From Centroberyx gerrardi (Eukaryota > Chordata > Actinopteri > Beryciformes > Berycidae): a DNA stretch of 64,000 bases. Position numbers and translations under genes: made by a program. The stretch is taken from positions 10,960,905-11,024,904 of the forward strand of contig NC_136019.1 in assembly GCF_048128805.1 (NCBI RefSeq). The letters run 5' to 3'. Positions 1-18,422 of the stretch are shown in pieces (the first letter of the stretch is position 1; every line of letters begins with the position of its first letter). The notes under the pieces were generated by a model. The model did not search any database. It saw only the letters and a list, made by a program, of their open reading frames with translations, and was not told the origin of the DNA.

Positions 1-1109
1 TTGACATCCTTTCATCCATCAGGCCTTAATGAAGTGATAATATTATTTATAGACCTTTATAGCGTCCCAAAATACTAAGTCTGTAACTCAATTGAAATTC
101 TGCTACCAACATTAATTGTAAATAGATAGTGTGTGTGAGTGATTGTGAGGTTGTGACGAGGTGGCAAGCAGTAAAGGGGAGAGCAGAGTGTGTTCAGTTC
201 AACTCTGCAGAAAGGGAGCAGCTTCCTTTTGGCTGAAGCTCATAGCAGCATGGCAACAAATAGGACAAACTAGACACTGTGTAAGTGTAGCCACACTCGG
301 CTCGTCACTCAAACATTTGCCATTCTTGCTATATTACTATATGCTTCAGCTACAAAGAGACTCTAGTGCTGTAGAGAATTGAACTGAACAGACTCTGCCT
401 CCCCCAGCCTCACTACGCCTATCTGTCACTCACACACAGCAGCTCACGGAAGAAAGGAGGGCAAAATAATTAATAGGAATTGATAAGGCAACATGAATCC
501 TAACCCTTTTTGAGGCCCAACATTTATTCTTATTTTTCTCAGATGATTGCAGTGTTTTTATATGTATTTTTAATTACAGTTTCTGGCCAATAACATCTGG
601 CCACAGGGACTACAGTTGAAAATTAGCCAGTTGGCACATTCACCCTCGGGTCAATTAATGTGCACTGTCCCTGTTTAAAAATAAATAAATAAATGAAAAT
701 GAAAATCTCAGTTCCCAACCCTGCTAATGACAGCCTGTAGGTTTGGGAACCGAGATTTTCATTTTCATTTTTTTTATTTATTTCTAAACAGGGACAGCGC
801 ACATTAATTGACCCGAGGGTAAATGTAAATGGAACCAGTTAAAGCGGCAGATTGAGCTCAAAAGTTCCTATGCACTTTTTCCTGTCATGTAGAGTAACTT
901 ATAGTGTGATGAGTGATAGGTCACACATCAAATCACACATCACATTCGTACAGAAACACTTTCCAAATCCCATTTATTTTCCTTGTGATAAAATGATCAT
1001 GCTATCCTACTGTATCTCACCTACTGTATCTCATTTTACAGAGATCAAACATGCAGACTTGCGTGTTCTAAATCAATAAACAAATGGCTAAAAAAATGCC
1101 TTTTCCCAC
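1..1109. other. Non-coding stretch, left edge
   Basis: I see no coding exon here that continues the transporter gene to the right. The remaining exons of that minus-strand gene would be expected in this direction, so they probably lie beyond base 1. The main structure is the fold-back repeat at 642-820. The rest is AT-rich with short open frames lacking recognisable similarity. Confidence 0.5.
642..820. repeat. Fold-back (inverted) repeat, about 78-bp arms
   Basis: The left arm (642-718) runs from accctcgggtcaattaatg through gtccctgtttaaa and a taaa-rich stretch to gttcccaa. The right arm (743-820) is its near-complete reverse complement, with a spacer of about 24 bp. The arm sequence, ending in a taaa-rich tail, resembles the 3' tail of a dispersed fish retroelement. 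This could be two tails inserted head to head or a fold-back element. The family assignment is from memory. Confidence 0.75.
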
Positions 1110-2108
1110 CTTCTCTGGGACCTTAGAGCGCCGCTGGGGACGGAGGAGCGCCCCACATGGCACTATGTTGAGGCTGAGGCCCCCCAGGATGAGCAGCGCC
1201 CCTCGCCAGGCGTACGTCTCCACCAGCAGCTGGAAGAGGGGGTTGAACACAAAGGAGGAGAGGCCAATGCTTGAGAAACCCAGTCCCAAAGCCAAGGAGC
1301 GTCGCCGAGTGAAGTTAGCCATGACTGAAACCACGGTGGGAGTGAAGACCAGCGCCCAGCCCAAGCCTGGAGGAGAGAGGAAAGAAGGGGCGATGTTCAG
1401 CGCAATTAACCAGGTGCTCTCTCATCTCATGATCCTGTAGTTGTTAACACACACATACACACAACTCAATAACCTCCTAAACACCTGCTAAGCAATAATT
1501 ATGTTTGGATATGAGCAGGACTGACTAACCTCATACTATGCTTAAGTTTCTGTATTTAGGATAATATCAACAGGCATAGAAAAAGGGACAGTTATGCTGT
1601 AAGAATTTGAGAGACGCGTTACCTGAAATGACACCCATGGTGAGATAGAGGTGAGCGAGACAGGTGGCCTGCGAGGCAAGTATGAGGCCGAGTCCAGCGA
1701 GACAGCCGCCCGTCATCACCACCGCCCGGGCATCATACGCATTACACAGCGCTGCACCCAGCGGACCTGGGAAACACACACACACACACACACACATTTC
1801 TGTCTCAGTCACTCAAGACTCTATACACAGTGTCTTGGGTACTAATGGGGCTTTAATATGAACAAGCACATGCAGACGGACTCACTGAAGAACTGCTGCG
1901 TCGCCACTCCGATGGAGGTGATCCAGGAGATTGCCTGGGCGCTCTCCTCAAAGTACTGGACAAACTCTACAAAGAAGATCCCCAAGCTACGCATCAGACC
2001 AAACACGAGGCTTGAGGAGACAAACAGGGCGCCCACCAGCACCCAGCCCCAGCCTCCATCTGGGCCGTCTGCTTCCACGCTCTTGGTCTCTGCCTTGGAC
2101 TTAGTCAT
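1110..2108 (-). CDS. slc16a13: Monocarboxylate transporter 13-like, N-terminal exons (partial)
   Basis: Three coding exons on the minus strand, 2108-1886, 1766-1623 and 1366-1110, join in frame to give about 208 residues. The gene continues past base 1. The protein begins MTKSKAETK and soon shows DGGWGW, the signature that opens transmembrane segment 1 of SLC16 proteins. Hydrophobic segments then alternate with an intracellular [12 protein letters not shown] loop, and the part ends in GALLRPQRR before the central loop. The residues [30 protein letters not shown] and VVMTGG match SLC16A13 better than SLC16A11 as I recall them. The family carries monocarboxylates with protons across the plasma membrane; the substrate cannot be read here. 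A strong acceptor ends two bases before the ATG, so the 5' leader is on a separate upstream exon. The neighbour bcl6b supports the assignment. Confidence 0.82.
1773..1796. repeat. (CA)n microsatellite
   Basis: A perfect CA dinucleotide run lies in the slc16a13 intron, just upstream (minus sense) of the second coding exon. Confidence 0.9.
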
Positions 2109-5100
2109 GGCTAGAGGAGAGAGAGGGCAGCAGAGAAATGGCAGGTTAGCATTCAAAAACCAGTGTGGCCGGTGGTTTGGGCTAAGGGAGGAAGAAATAA
2201 CCCTAACCCTAACCCAAAGAAAGGAAAGTGATAATTGTCCCTCCATGACAATGGTGCAGAAGAAGTTTCAGAACCTCTTTGTGGTCTCCACTTCCATAAA
2301 CATTAACTTAGCACAGGCCAATAAATTTCCTGATTGCACCATGTATGTCCTCATGCAGAGAGCTCTCCATTGTATTCTACTAGGTTGCTTCACAAACTGA
2401 GGACAGGGAATAGGTGAAAGGTGAACTCCAAGAATGATTGCTCAGGAGGGTTCATGGATAGGCTACAAAGAGATATTTGCATATTCCAAACTGAATGATA
2501 ACAAAACCTCCTGACCAGCTTCCTTTGGATTTTTTGAGCACTTCTGCTTTAGAGTCAGTAACATAGATACCAAAAGGGGATGACATGTAATTTCTCATGG
2601 CTTCACACACTTTCTGTCATGATGAGTTTTCAAGTGAATGGAAGAAATATCACTGCGGTCATCATTATTAACGGTGTCTGATGGTGCTGCAAACTGAAGT
2701 CATCTGTACATGCTGCGGCAATTTGTAGCTTGTTCCTCGGCATCATTTGAATATTTCCAACAGTCACCTAAGCTTATAAAGGCATTGGCCCTCCTCACAA
2801 ATGTGCAGTGCAGTTGCGTATGCTCTTTCCAACTGAAGGAGTATTCCTTATCATTCACAGACTAGTTGTCTGTCACAGACAACTATCCAATTGTTAAAAT
2901 ACACTTACTCATAAAGCTAAATCAAAATGTATGATTAGTGATTTTGGCAGAATGTAAAATCATGAGCTTCTCAAACGTAACTATCTAGCTTGTGTTTGCT
3001 GGAACTAGGAAAGGTGGGACAAAAAATGCAACTAATGATATTTTCTGTAGCCTAATTCTTGATGTAAAATACGTCAACAATTTCACAAGTCTAATTATAA
3101 TATAATAATTTACCATTATGAAATCACAAAGCTCAAGCTGAAGCTTTGGTCATACAATGTTTTGTTTTTTTAAAAATATAAAACAACCCAATCTTCAATA
3201 TTCAGTTGTATCATTTTTTAGCTCAAATGACTCATAACCACACAGAGAGCTGGAAAATTGCATTTGTCAACGGAATGACCCTTGAAAAAGTTCAGTATTT
3301 CTCAACTTTCGAAAGCACTCCGCTCTGCCTAAAAAGAAGGTGTAGTGCTTTGTTGCCAGTCCGCCTTGCAGCTGCTTTCCATTAGCTTTAGTACACAAGA
3401 GAAGAGGGACTACCACACACTTGCAAAAACACTCCAAAAGGTGCTGGAGGCCAAAAAACACAGCGGATAATCACAAAAAAAGTTCTTGCATCCTTTAACT
3501 TCAGTGCAAAAACGGTGCTAGCAGTTTGAAAAAACAACAATATAATGTGAACACAGCCTAACTGATGATAACAGTACACTTGCATGTGTGTTCATGAGGT
3601 CACTGGTGGTAGATCATGGAAAACTGAGCAATCATTCTGATTATTTATGCTGCTGGTTGTACGGTATTTTTCCCCGTCTGTTGCTCAATCAGATGAGACG
3701 ACTTTGTGTAGAGAACTCAAAATGAGACGAAGCAACATTCGCAGTAAGCAGCTCAAAGCCACCGTGTTCGCAACATGCCTGTTTTCAGAGCTAAGTAGCA
3801 CAGCACAGTGACCTCAGCCCAAAACTTAATGCTATTCACTTCATTGCTGCAGGAATTGTAGGAATTTGTGCCCAACCCACTCCCTAACACACACACACAC
3901 ACACTGGAAGTTTTATAATTCACAAACCTGTCAGCAACGAACAAAAAATTAGAAATAGAATGTAAAACAGTGGATATTGCTGGTAAGTGAATAAAATAAA
4001 ATATGAAATAAAATGAAGCAAGCAAGTGACGATTAATGCATATGAATTGGTGTTTTACAAGGGCCAAACTTCAGTGCAATAGTCACTATCAAGTAACTGT
4101 CCATAATGCAGGCTTTTCTAGGGAAATGGCACTCAGATGATGAAGTGCGATAGTCTCTCCGACAGTTGATTCATATTGCATTTAAGTTTGATAGCTTTGT
4201 GTGTGTCTGTATATATTATGTCCTATAGAATTAGTGTGATGGCTGCAGAATTTGAGACCTACCTGCAAGAGGAGAGGAGCAGGAGGATCACAAACACCAG
4301 ATTTCAGTGATCCAAAAGCTGCAAGACAAAGACGGGTTTCACATTAGGATGAGACAATTGTGTTGCACTTGTCTAAAAGATATATTCTGCCATGCCAGGC
4401 AACTGTGCCTGATATTTTCAACTACGACCTCCCAATCTAGGAGCTGTCGCCAACGATTTTGCATTGCCTGACAAAACATCTGCTGCACAGCTCTTTTCAC
4501 TTCATGTGCTTTGGATTTAAATAGACTTATCTGGAACAGGAAACCTCCCTTCCTTATTTTTGATAGTGTGTTCCTATCACTTTCTATGCCAGTGATGGTT
4601 GTTAGTAATACAGAGTTGGAGTGAAAAAAATGAAGCCTCATTTGTGAAGCTGCGTATCACAGGTGTATGTGACCTTTCCAGATTGTTATTGTCTACTGGT
4701 AAACTCAGCATACATTTAATCCACCAAGCAGCACTTATTATGTCAATAAAATCTCAACTTGTATAATGTTCTTCAACCAAAATACACAGAGGGTTGCAGT
4801 AGGGGGCAGCAAACAGTCATACAGGGTATGTAGGCTACTGTAATGTGCAAAGTATTTATTTACCCTGACAGATTTTGGCATACACAAAGAAATAAAGAGA
4901 AAACGTAATGTAGCCTATCAGGTTTAATAAGATAATTAAATGTCTTTATTGGAGACATCAGTTCAATAAAGTTCAAAGTATGGAGAAGTCCCCTTATCTC
5001 ATATTATTTGCTACCAAAATTTAGAAACCAACTGATCAGTCATGACTGATGACTGACATATTACTTTTTGGTCAACGTGTTATTACTAGATGTAGGTCAC

Positions 5101-5639
5101 CACACTGTCTTCCACAGATGCACAGCTGCACACAACTGACAAGTGTATTGGTCTTGAATGCTCCCCTGAAATTATCTTTTTAGATAGCCTATAGCTTCCA
5201 AATTGTCCCCAGGCACTTTTTAGTTTATCTTTACAGTCCATTAAAATTATAAAAACTAAAAGATCAAATTTGGACTATGGTTGCCATACCCAACAAAATG
5301 TCAATTTTGAAAACCCCTCCAGAGCCAACAGTTTATGCGTGCAATTATTATTTTGTTTGAAAACATGTACTGTACATTAATACATAATCATCAACATCAG
5401 CTATATCTCTAGACACATGGTCGTACCGTATGGGAGCATCAGACCGCTGTGACACCAGTAAATACAAGGCTGCTCCTGCCTCCTGAACGCCTTTTCTTCC
5501 AAAAACCTATGACAGCGGTTATAGCCTTTTGCTGAAGCCTCATCGGAGACAGATCAGCCGCCAAAACTCATAACTAAACACATAATTATGAACAGGTAGG
5601 CAGACGAATGAAACTGCAAGGACTGTAGGTTACGTACGC

Positions 5640-5760
5640 ATCCAATCAGCTGCTGTTGCAACTCCAAGTAAGCTGATCGAGAATCCAAACAGCGCATGCG
5701 CGTTGGCTGTCACACACGTGCACACCCGAGGTAACCGGCAACACACTGTACTGACAGAGA
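5640..5760. promoter_or_regulatory. Candidate promoter patch (CCAAT plus NRF1-like site)
   Basis: A ccaatcag box at about 5642 is followed by the palindromic gcgcatgcgc at 5692-5701, which fits the NRF1 consensus. The surroundings are locally CpG-containing. It could drive slc16a13, which is transcribed leftward and whose leader exon must lie upstream of 2110. The link to that gene is inference. Confidence 0.35.
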
Positions 5761-8466
5761 AACAACGCAAATATTCAATTAATATTTTATTTTCAATCGA
5801 TGATATTCATAGTGGTAATTAAATGTCACTCTTCCGCCACGCAATATCGTTCCGCAACCGTAGCCAACAACGTCGTTGCTACGCGACACATGTAGCGGCA
5901 TAGAGTGGTGATTTGCGGTTATGGTGGGCTATTAATATTTAACTGTTTCATAACCTATGCCATTACTATCGTGTCTAAGTCAAATCTTAAAAAGGAGAGT
6001 TAGAAAATACTATAACGGACTTAAAATTAGATATGCCCAATGATTGCAAATCAGCCGGCCGGCACAATGTTGACAAAGCATGTCAGTTACTATTTAAAGC
6101 TAAAATAAACACGTCTTGTAGCATAATAACCGCTTCATTGTGCTGGTAAGGATATTACATAACTCGCCAGTCGCCACTACTTACCCTCAGTCGAGCTTTC
6201 TCTGGAGTTGCACATGGTCAGCCGCCACAGTAAATGACAAAAGCATCGGTATAGCAATACGCCAAAACCAGGAGACAAGTTCAAGTTACGCGTGCGCACC
6301 CGAGGTCGCGCGCGTTCCGTATGGCATGGATAGCCTGGATAATAACTTTACAACTGCCACGCACGCGCGTGGGCACGCGCACGAACATCACCGACTATCA
6401 AAAGAACTTGGCTTTTTCAAGTATTTTTGTTCCTACATCTTGTGCACTAGTGGAGATTATCTGAACTATTTTTGTTTTTAGTCACAATAATTTAAAAATA
6501 CAGGCTACGACAATAACGGGCTTGCAACCAGGCAGACACGACAACATCCTCGTGGCTAAAAAAATAAGGAGAATATGATACTCTTGTCCTTTATTTCTAC
6601 AGTGCCTCAGTTATATATATTTTATATTTTAGGGTAACAGCCCATGTGTCTCCAGTATACTGACGCTAGAGGGAGGCAACCACAAGGTTTAAAATTGTCC
6701 ATTGCCCTGAAATGGCTATTAGTCTACTGGCTGTAAAAAGCAGGTCCAGTCTCACTGTAAAGGGCTTCAATATCCAGAGCCTGGGACAGAACTTGACTTT
6801 ATCAATCCCTTCTTGTATGGATGATTGCATGAATCTGTAAAGGATCAATGTAATTGACATTTACATACCCTACAGTTATGATTAATCTGCTCAGCCTGAG
6901 AATTTTCTCTGTTTTATTCAGTTCCTGAAATAAGTTACACAAAGACCATGACCTTTTAAAAGAGTCTTTACCAGTGTCTTTCAATGCTCTCTCTTTCTAT
7001 TTACAGTCACATCAGAAATCCAGGCATATCCAGAGTATTATTTTGACATGTTTGTTCTTTGTCCACACAGGATTTGCTTGGAAATCCCTGGGAATGTATC
7101 ATATGTCATAAATCGATGAGGTCAAAGCAGGGACAAAACTTTATGTCATATTAATTATTTTGTTATACAGGGGAGGTAAGGAGGTTGCGGCGGGGCTGAG
7201 GGTTGGAAAGTCCCTTCAAACTTCCAACGTTTGTCTGCTGAGCACACAGACAATAAGCTCGGCCCGCCACAACTCATCAGAGAGCAGGAAGTGGGGATGA
7301 CAGAGGGTGGGAGAGTTCAGCGGGGGTCTGCGGCCCCCCGTCACCTCCAGGATGCACCGGCAGGCTGACACACATGTTGCCGGGTGCCAGTGAGCGCACC
7401 ACGTATTAGGACCCTGCCGGAAACAGGTGCCCTCGGCTTCATTGTTTCCACACCAACACCCAGAAAATCAAAACAAAACAAAACCTAAAAAAAAATGGCG
7501 GACTCCACACAAGGCATGATTCATGGGCTGAAAGAGCAAGTTAATGAGAGGAAGGAAGTCTAGGGAGGAGAGAGGGTGAAGGAGGGAAACGTGGCAGAGA
7601 GCAAAGCTTGCACTGCTTTAAGAACTTTGTTGTTTGTTTTGGGACAGTTTACATGTTGGCTAGATTAGTTCTTTTACACAAACTTTTGAAACCCAAAACT
7701 TTACATAAACTAGACAAAACTGCAATTACATTCTTCCTTTCACACTCTTCACACTCAGTGGCTCTGAAGACATTTAAGTCACTGTTTGTAATACATGATA
7801 TCTTATATATCAATGAATATGATATTAAATGACACACCAGACACCAAGATTCCAATTGATAGAAACATGATTTAATTTAAGTTGTATAAAACCATTCTTT
7901 GTCCAGCAAAAGAACTCCATACAAATTGAACATTGTTATTCAGTTTCCAATTGCTTACAGTTGCCTTATCCAAATTTGTGTCTGAAAACAATATTTCACA
8001 TTCCATACTTTATATTCTATACAAGACAAAGTCCTTTGCCTGCTTGGACTAGGAAACACAGGTGTTATGAAACACCAAAGCCAATCATATACATATGTAG
8101 ACTTCCTTTTAAATATGAAGTAATATAAAAAATACTCCAAAATACCCCTGTATGTGACTTACTTATCAAAAGTTTTTTCAAACAGCATGCAGGCCCCAGG
8201 CCTCAAGGTTAAGAAAAATATTACTTAAATAACCATTTAAGATGAAAAATGTCAGCTTCTTAACATAGTAATAGTCCAAACCCCTTTAGCCTGAGGACTG
8301 CATTGTAATACACTGATGAAGTGCTCCTCCAGATTTCAAATTTCCCATCAATACTAAAAACATGCTGAAATTTAACTTGCCATATTCCTCTGACATTCAT
8401 TGCCAAATATATAAAAGTCAGTCATATGTTTTTGCACCCTAAAAATAAGATTCTCAAAGAAAGATT

Positions 8467-8472
8467 TTTATT
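8467..8472 (-). terminator. Candidate polyadenylation signal for bcl6b
   Basis: tttatt on the plus strand reads AATAAA on the minus strand, about 0.8 kb past the bcl6b stop codon. It is the first canonical hexamer I noticed in a plausible position. Other sites are possible. Confidence 0.35.
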
Positions 8473-9275
8473 TCACTTCGCCTACCACCACTACAACACG
8501 TCTCATTCATAAACTTTCCTTTATCCTTCTTTCAAACCATTCAGCTACCAACACTTAACTTCTCCAGAACTTCTGTGCGCACAAAACCTAATTTCCATGT
8601 CTATCTTTCTCCCTCCTTTCTATCTCTTCACAAACCCTCAATAGTACATTCCTTAACATCACCTGCATTACAGAAAACCACCCAAGACTCCTCATCACCG
8701 TTTCAGATTCATAGTAAATGCTTCTCCACTGCTAATGTGTGTTAAATCAGCCCAAAGCTCCATACCTCACCAACAACATACTGATACTAAACTGTAAGGA
8801 TCCATATAGGCCACATGCCTTCTCCACATGCACAGTATAACCAGTTTTAATGTTTTTTGACAGGATTCCATATCATCTTCATACTCAGGACCCTTACACC
8901 TCCATAATTTAGTAAAGAACTCTTTGAAAGATGATATAAAGATTGCCAACTAACCATTTTGTACATTGCCAGCTCATATTCAACAAGCATAGAATGATGA
9001 AAGAACAAATTGAGATTGCTGAACCTCACTGATACTGGTGTACAACTCAATTCAGTGTTATTTGGCTCAGAAGAAACCAAATATTAAAAACAATAAATAC
9101 ATTTTTAAAATGGGGCAATGGTTGGTGTGTATTTGCCCCGTTGCTACATCGATTTTCACATTCGGTGACAGATTTGGTGCGCCTCTGAATTCTGACCCCG
9201 ACAGCAATGACAAATCACCAGTGGTGATGATGTAAGAGGCTGGAGGCGGAGTCAGAGGTCAGAGGCCGGAGCTCC

Positions 9276-14093
<4,818 letters not shown>

Positions 14094-14979
14094 TTGAAGG
14101 AAGGCAGGAGGGAAAAGAGTCATGGATTAGATGTTGCAGTCAGAATTATTTACAATGCATGAATTGGACTGAATGCATATTATAGTAGGGTAATTGAGTC
14201 TTCACATGAGCAGGGTCTGATGATTTGATATTAAATTTTGATATGCAGTAGTGACCTACCGAGGTGTAATAGACAGAATAAATAGCTCGGAGTGTCCCAG
14301 ACACCCCGACTCCTCACTGTTAGGTGAGACCAGCTCCCTACTCGTACCTGTGTGAGAAAAAAACATCCACTTGATCTTCCATGTAAACTTGAGTGTCACT
14401 ATGCACATTATTGCACACATCAAGGGAGATGCAAAACAATGTGGTATACACCAAGTCAAACAGAGAGATGTGAAATCTCATGAAAAAGATCTTAAATATA
14501 ATTCAACAACTAACAGAAACCTTGTTTTTGAGAAAAAAATCTGAGAAAAAAACATTTCTTCTGGTTAAAAAAAAGGTCCCTCATTCCCCTAACTGTAACT
14601 TGAAAGCTGTCTAAATCAAAACACATGCTGCTTTTTAATAAAAGATAAAAGATCTTGTCTTGACATAATGCACCCCTAGGTGACAACTTTGCTATGATTT
14701 GTACATCAACACTAGGTTTAAGGATACATCACCATTCAGAGAAAAGAGGAACGAGATCACTAACATCTCCACCTCACAGAAAAGTGAGTAACGTAAATCC
14801 AAGCAAGCAGTTATCAGACAGCCCATGACAAACAACTGGAAAGAACAATATTGAGAAACATCTTCCAACTCACCCCGACCAGCAGGGACGAGAAATAACG
14901 TGCGCCGCGCTGACGTCAGACCCGTCGGCTCAGTGGTCAGGCTACAGTGTGAGATGTCTCCAGTAAAGTAGGGGCTCAC

Positions 14980-15012
14980 CTACTGCCTCCACTGGCTCTG
15001 AGCAAGACTGTC
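14980..15012 (-). other. bcl6b: Probable 5' non-coding exon of bcl6b
   Basis: On the minus strand a TATA box at 15043-15037 is followed about 30 bp later by GC-rich leader sequence. A clean donor AG|GTGAGCC lies at 14980. The 3' partner acceptor would be near 14086. The transcription start is inferred from TATA spacing only. Confidence 0.4.
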
Positions 15013-15036
15013 AGCGGCGGCCGGAGGGAGGGAACT

Positions 15037-15043
15037 CTTTATA
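15037..15043 (-). promoter_or_regulatory. bcl6b: TATA box upstream of bcl6b
   Basis: Reads TATAAAG on the minus strand, with GC-rich sequence (ccctccggccgccgct) just downstream, about 0.95 kb ahead of the bcl6b start codon. Confidence 0.45.
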
Positions 15044-16017
15044 ATGTCGTGCAGGAAGCCCCCATACAAGCAGGGCTGCTCGTTTCCTCTTTCCTCAACG
15101 GCCCACGCGCACACTGGAAGCAGCGCAGGAAAAGGCCCGAGTCCAGACCCTGGGCTCCAAGTATTTTTAGTGGGCTATTAGTTTTTCTAACCCCATAGCT
15201 CTGAGCGAGGTAATGGCAGGAAAGCGTAGTGTGTTTTTGTGCCACGTTGAAAAAATATATAAAGAGGACCCGTGGGGAGACGAGGTACGTGCCTGGCTGT
15301 CCAGGAGTAAGCACCGACCGAATCGAGCTTCCCCCACCAACGCTTTCCTCCCCTTCACCCCTCTCCAGGACAGAGGAAACTGTCTGAGAGGAAGCTGGGG
15401 GACTAACTACTTGTCGGATAAACAAACTATGCCCCAAAATTGGACAGATGCCATACAGGGTTGAGGTTCTCTCTTGTTCTTTAATCACAACTTTTAATCA
15501 TTTTACTGCACAATTCCCAAAGGGAAACAGGTCATTTCACACCAAGATGCTGTATTATCAACAACTCTCTCAGGACATGATTTAAATATTGGAGAAATTT
15601 AGAGGCAAAAGACTTCAATGCAAACTTGTGCTATTGCTGAGATGACCGATTCAGGTCAGTGTGGTTTAATGAGTCTCCGGAAGCTTCTGGCTTGCTGCCT
15701 GACAGGACAGGCGACACGTTATGGGGACTGAGAGGAAGGAAACAAGAGAGGAGGGGAAAAAATCGATACGGCTGGATGAGAGACACCTTCTCCTGCTTGT
15801 GAAAAACAACCTCCACCTCCCTGACTGAGAGAAATGCAGCAGACAGATGTGCAGGAACTGCCGTACACACCCGCACACACACAAACACACACGCACGCAC
15901 ATACACACACACACACACACACCTCTGAATGCATCCTGCAAGGCTGCTCAGAGACATGGATGAAAACGCCTGCGCAGGACATCCGTCAATAATAAACCAA
16001 GCAGGAGACAAGGGAGG

Positions 16018-16058
16018 AGAAGGGGGAGTGGGGGGTGGGGGTGGGGGGTGGGGGTGAT
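16018..16058 (+). repeat. G-rich tract with G-quadruplex potential
   Basis: Five or more runs of four to six G separated by one or two bases lie within about 40 bp. Runs of this kind readily meet the four-tract G-quadruplex rule. Confidence 0.7.
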
Positions 16059-17792
16059 GGAGAGAGGGGGAACAAGGGTTCAGAGTTCGCCAATAACTAA
16101 AAAACAAGCGGAAAGTTACCTCATCCTCAGCGCAGCCTTGGGTTCACAGAGAACCAGGCGCAGGACAGTTCATTGAGCGACTGCAAAAGTGCACCATGAA
16201 CTGTATTTCCTTCACATCAAAGTATTTCACAGAAGGAGACCTTGAATGAGCGAGAGAGTATTGTTCAAGGTTGACTGAGATAAGTGGTGCTTGCAGAACA
16301 GAAACAGATGGGATGGCATTATAGTAACCTGGCTAATATAGCGGAAATGGTTCTCTTATTTTCACTGATAAGGGTGTGGAGTACTGCACTGCACTGAATT
16401 TAGATGTAAGGCAAAAATGTTGAATTGACATTTTCATTTAAAGCTGCCAATTATAAGTTGGTAAAATGAATTTTGTCTGCAATAGAATATACTGTATGTT
16501 GTATGAATGCAAATGAATCATGCATGAAATACAAATCAGACAACATGACCATGTTTGGTTGTAAATCCTTTCAAAATGTGAATCGGAAGCAACGTGTTTG
16601 CGAGGGGTGTTGAGTGCGTGTGTGTGTCCTTGCGCTTTTATTTGTTTGGATGGAGGTCGGATCAATTGTGTGTCATGAAAAAAAAAAGAGAAAAAAGAAA
16701 AAGGAAAACAACGATTAAGAAAACAGAGAGGGAGATGTAGGTCTCGGCTACTTCCAGGCATTGTGAGAAGAACGGATGAGGGGGGCGGTTGAGGAAAAGT
16801 GAGAACATTACTAAACAGGTTCACCAATGGGCGGAAGCCATTGAGTCTATCCCGTTGGCAAGGCTGGGCTAAGCTAATAGTGACTTCCTGCATCTTGTCC
16901 TGTCTGTCAGTGTCAATCAGCAAACCTGGTTTTACTGGTCAGTGGAAAAGCCCTAGCGCTACTATGCTGCTTCTGATAAAATGCATATTGACAATAGAAA
17001 CTGTTACAAATGTTAACCATCACACTGAAGATGCTGATGAACAGCTTGAAATGTAACTATGTGCTCAAGTGAAGGGCAAAGGTCAACTTTGTGAAAACCT
17101 GGGTAATTTCATGAGCTAATAAAATTTTTGACATGTATTGACTTGTTCGGGGATCTCCTCCTCAAGTCACAGAAAGGCAGTGAATCGAGGGGAATCCCCT
17201 GGTTTTGTGGTTTCCTGGTTGCTTGGACAGGACTAATTATTGTTTATCTGATAAAAACCACGCTTTGACTCTGTATTCATCACTTGGTGCCAAAGTGTTG
17301 ACAACTACGGGCCCGACAACAATAACACAGATCTGCATAAACTGTCTCTTCCTGTGATTGCAGAGCGCTCAGGACATATAAGGGCAAACAGTGAAGCGGC
17401 ACTGGAAGGAGGAGGAGGAGGAAGCGGGGATATCCCAGGGAGAAGCCTTGGTTGTTTGTCCTCTTTTTGGCAAGGGGCAGCAATGGATTGAGAAATAAAA
17501 AAAAAAAAGTTTAAGTAAAAACAATAACGCCAAATACTTACAAAACCCTTCCTTTGAAGAAGTGCCTTGGGGAAACGAGTGGGCCTCCAACATGCTGGGT
17601 GGGGCGGGAGGAAGTAGAAGAAGAAAGGAGGAGGGGTGAGGGACAGTTGATCCTCGTCCCCTGGGCCTCAGAATAAGAAAGCGAGCAGGGAGGAAGAGGA
17701 AAATGTGTTACAGCCCTCTGCACTTGACCTCCATGCTCCCTTCTCCTTGCAGGGTAGAACACTATTAGTTAGTAGAACTGGTCTTAATGTTG

Positions 17793-17796
<4 letters not shown>

Positions 17797-17827
<31 letters not shown>
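17797..17827. repeat. (GATA)n microsatellite
   Basis: About seven perfect gata units upstream of trip6. Confidence 0.9.
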
Positions 17828-17828
<1 letters not shown>

Positions 17829-18356
17829 CTGCTCTGGCTTTCCAGTAGAACAGGGTCTGATGCTGCTAGAGAAATCAGTGATTTGTGAGAACTACAGTTT
17901 TTCATTAATAAATAGAAGGATACTGTGCAAATATCATAGCAAAACGTAAGTCAGCAAATCTTAAAGTGTAAAAAAGTGCCATAAACACACCCAAAGGTCA
18001 CCCCAAACTCATCACTGAGTATCAATAAGTCCCATTAGTATTATTAAAATAATTGTATAGTCATTTAAGAGTGATCTTAGAGTATTTTAAAGGTCCCTGT
18101 TTTGAATTACCTGCTAAAATGCCAGAAAAAAGACGTAAATGCAGTGATTGGTTTCAAAATGAGATACCCAACCATTTAAAACAAATGGCATCCACTTTTC
18201 CATATTGACTGCTGGCATTACGGTTAAGCATTAAGAGTTAGTATCCTAAGACATTTGCTTATAAAATAGTTTATTTCTAGGGGGGCAGAATCATTTGTTT
18301 TTTCCTCGTCAAATATGTTAATATGGCAATGGATGGATGACAAGCATGTTCCCCCT

Positions 18357-18373
18357 GCACGCACGCACGCACG

Positions 18374-18419
<46 letters not shown>
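18357..18419. repeat. (CA)n microsatellite with CG-rich head
   Basis: A gcac/gcgc head runs into a long CA run, just upstream of the region that probably holds the trip6 promoter. Confidence 0.9.

Positions 18420-18422
<3 letters not shown>

Larger units (their letters stand above)
2109..9275. other. Long intergenic stretch between slc16a13 and bcl6b
   Basis: I find no recognisable coding exon in these 7 kb. It should contain the upstream leader exon(s) and promoter of slc16a13, and at its high-coordinate end the 3' untranslated region of bcl6b. A promoter-like patch lies near 5640-5760 and a CpG-rich patch at about 6280-6400. A GC-rich block at about 7160-7450 has no visible coding sense. 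A three-unit telomere-like ccctaa run lies at 2201-2215. Confidence 0.45.

Noticed and set aside
161-1440. Several plus-strand open frames over and left of the transporter exons
   Set aside because: They overlap the transporter exons on the opposite strand or lack any family signal; the minus-strand splice structure explains the sequence.
2201-2215. Telomere-like ccctaa triplet as sign of an ancient chromosome fusion
   Set aside because: Only about two and a half units; such short runs occur by chance or as repair scars.
4339-4641. A 100-codon minus-strand frame in the long intergenic region
   Set aside because: No recognisable motif, no supporting splice sites, and the base composition matches its surroundings.
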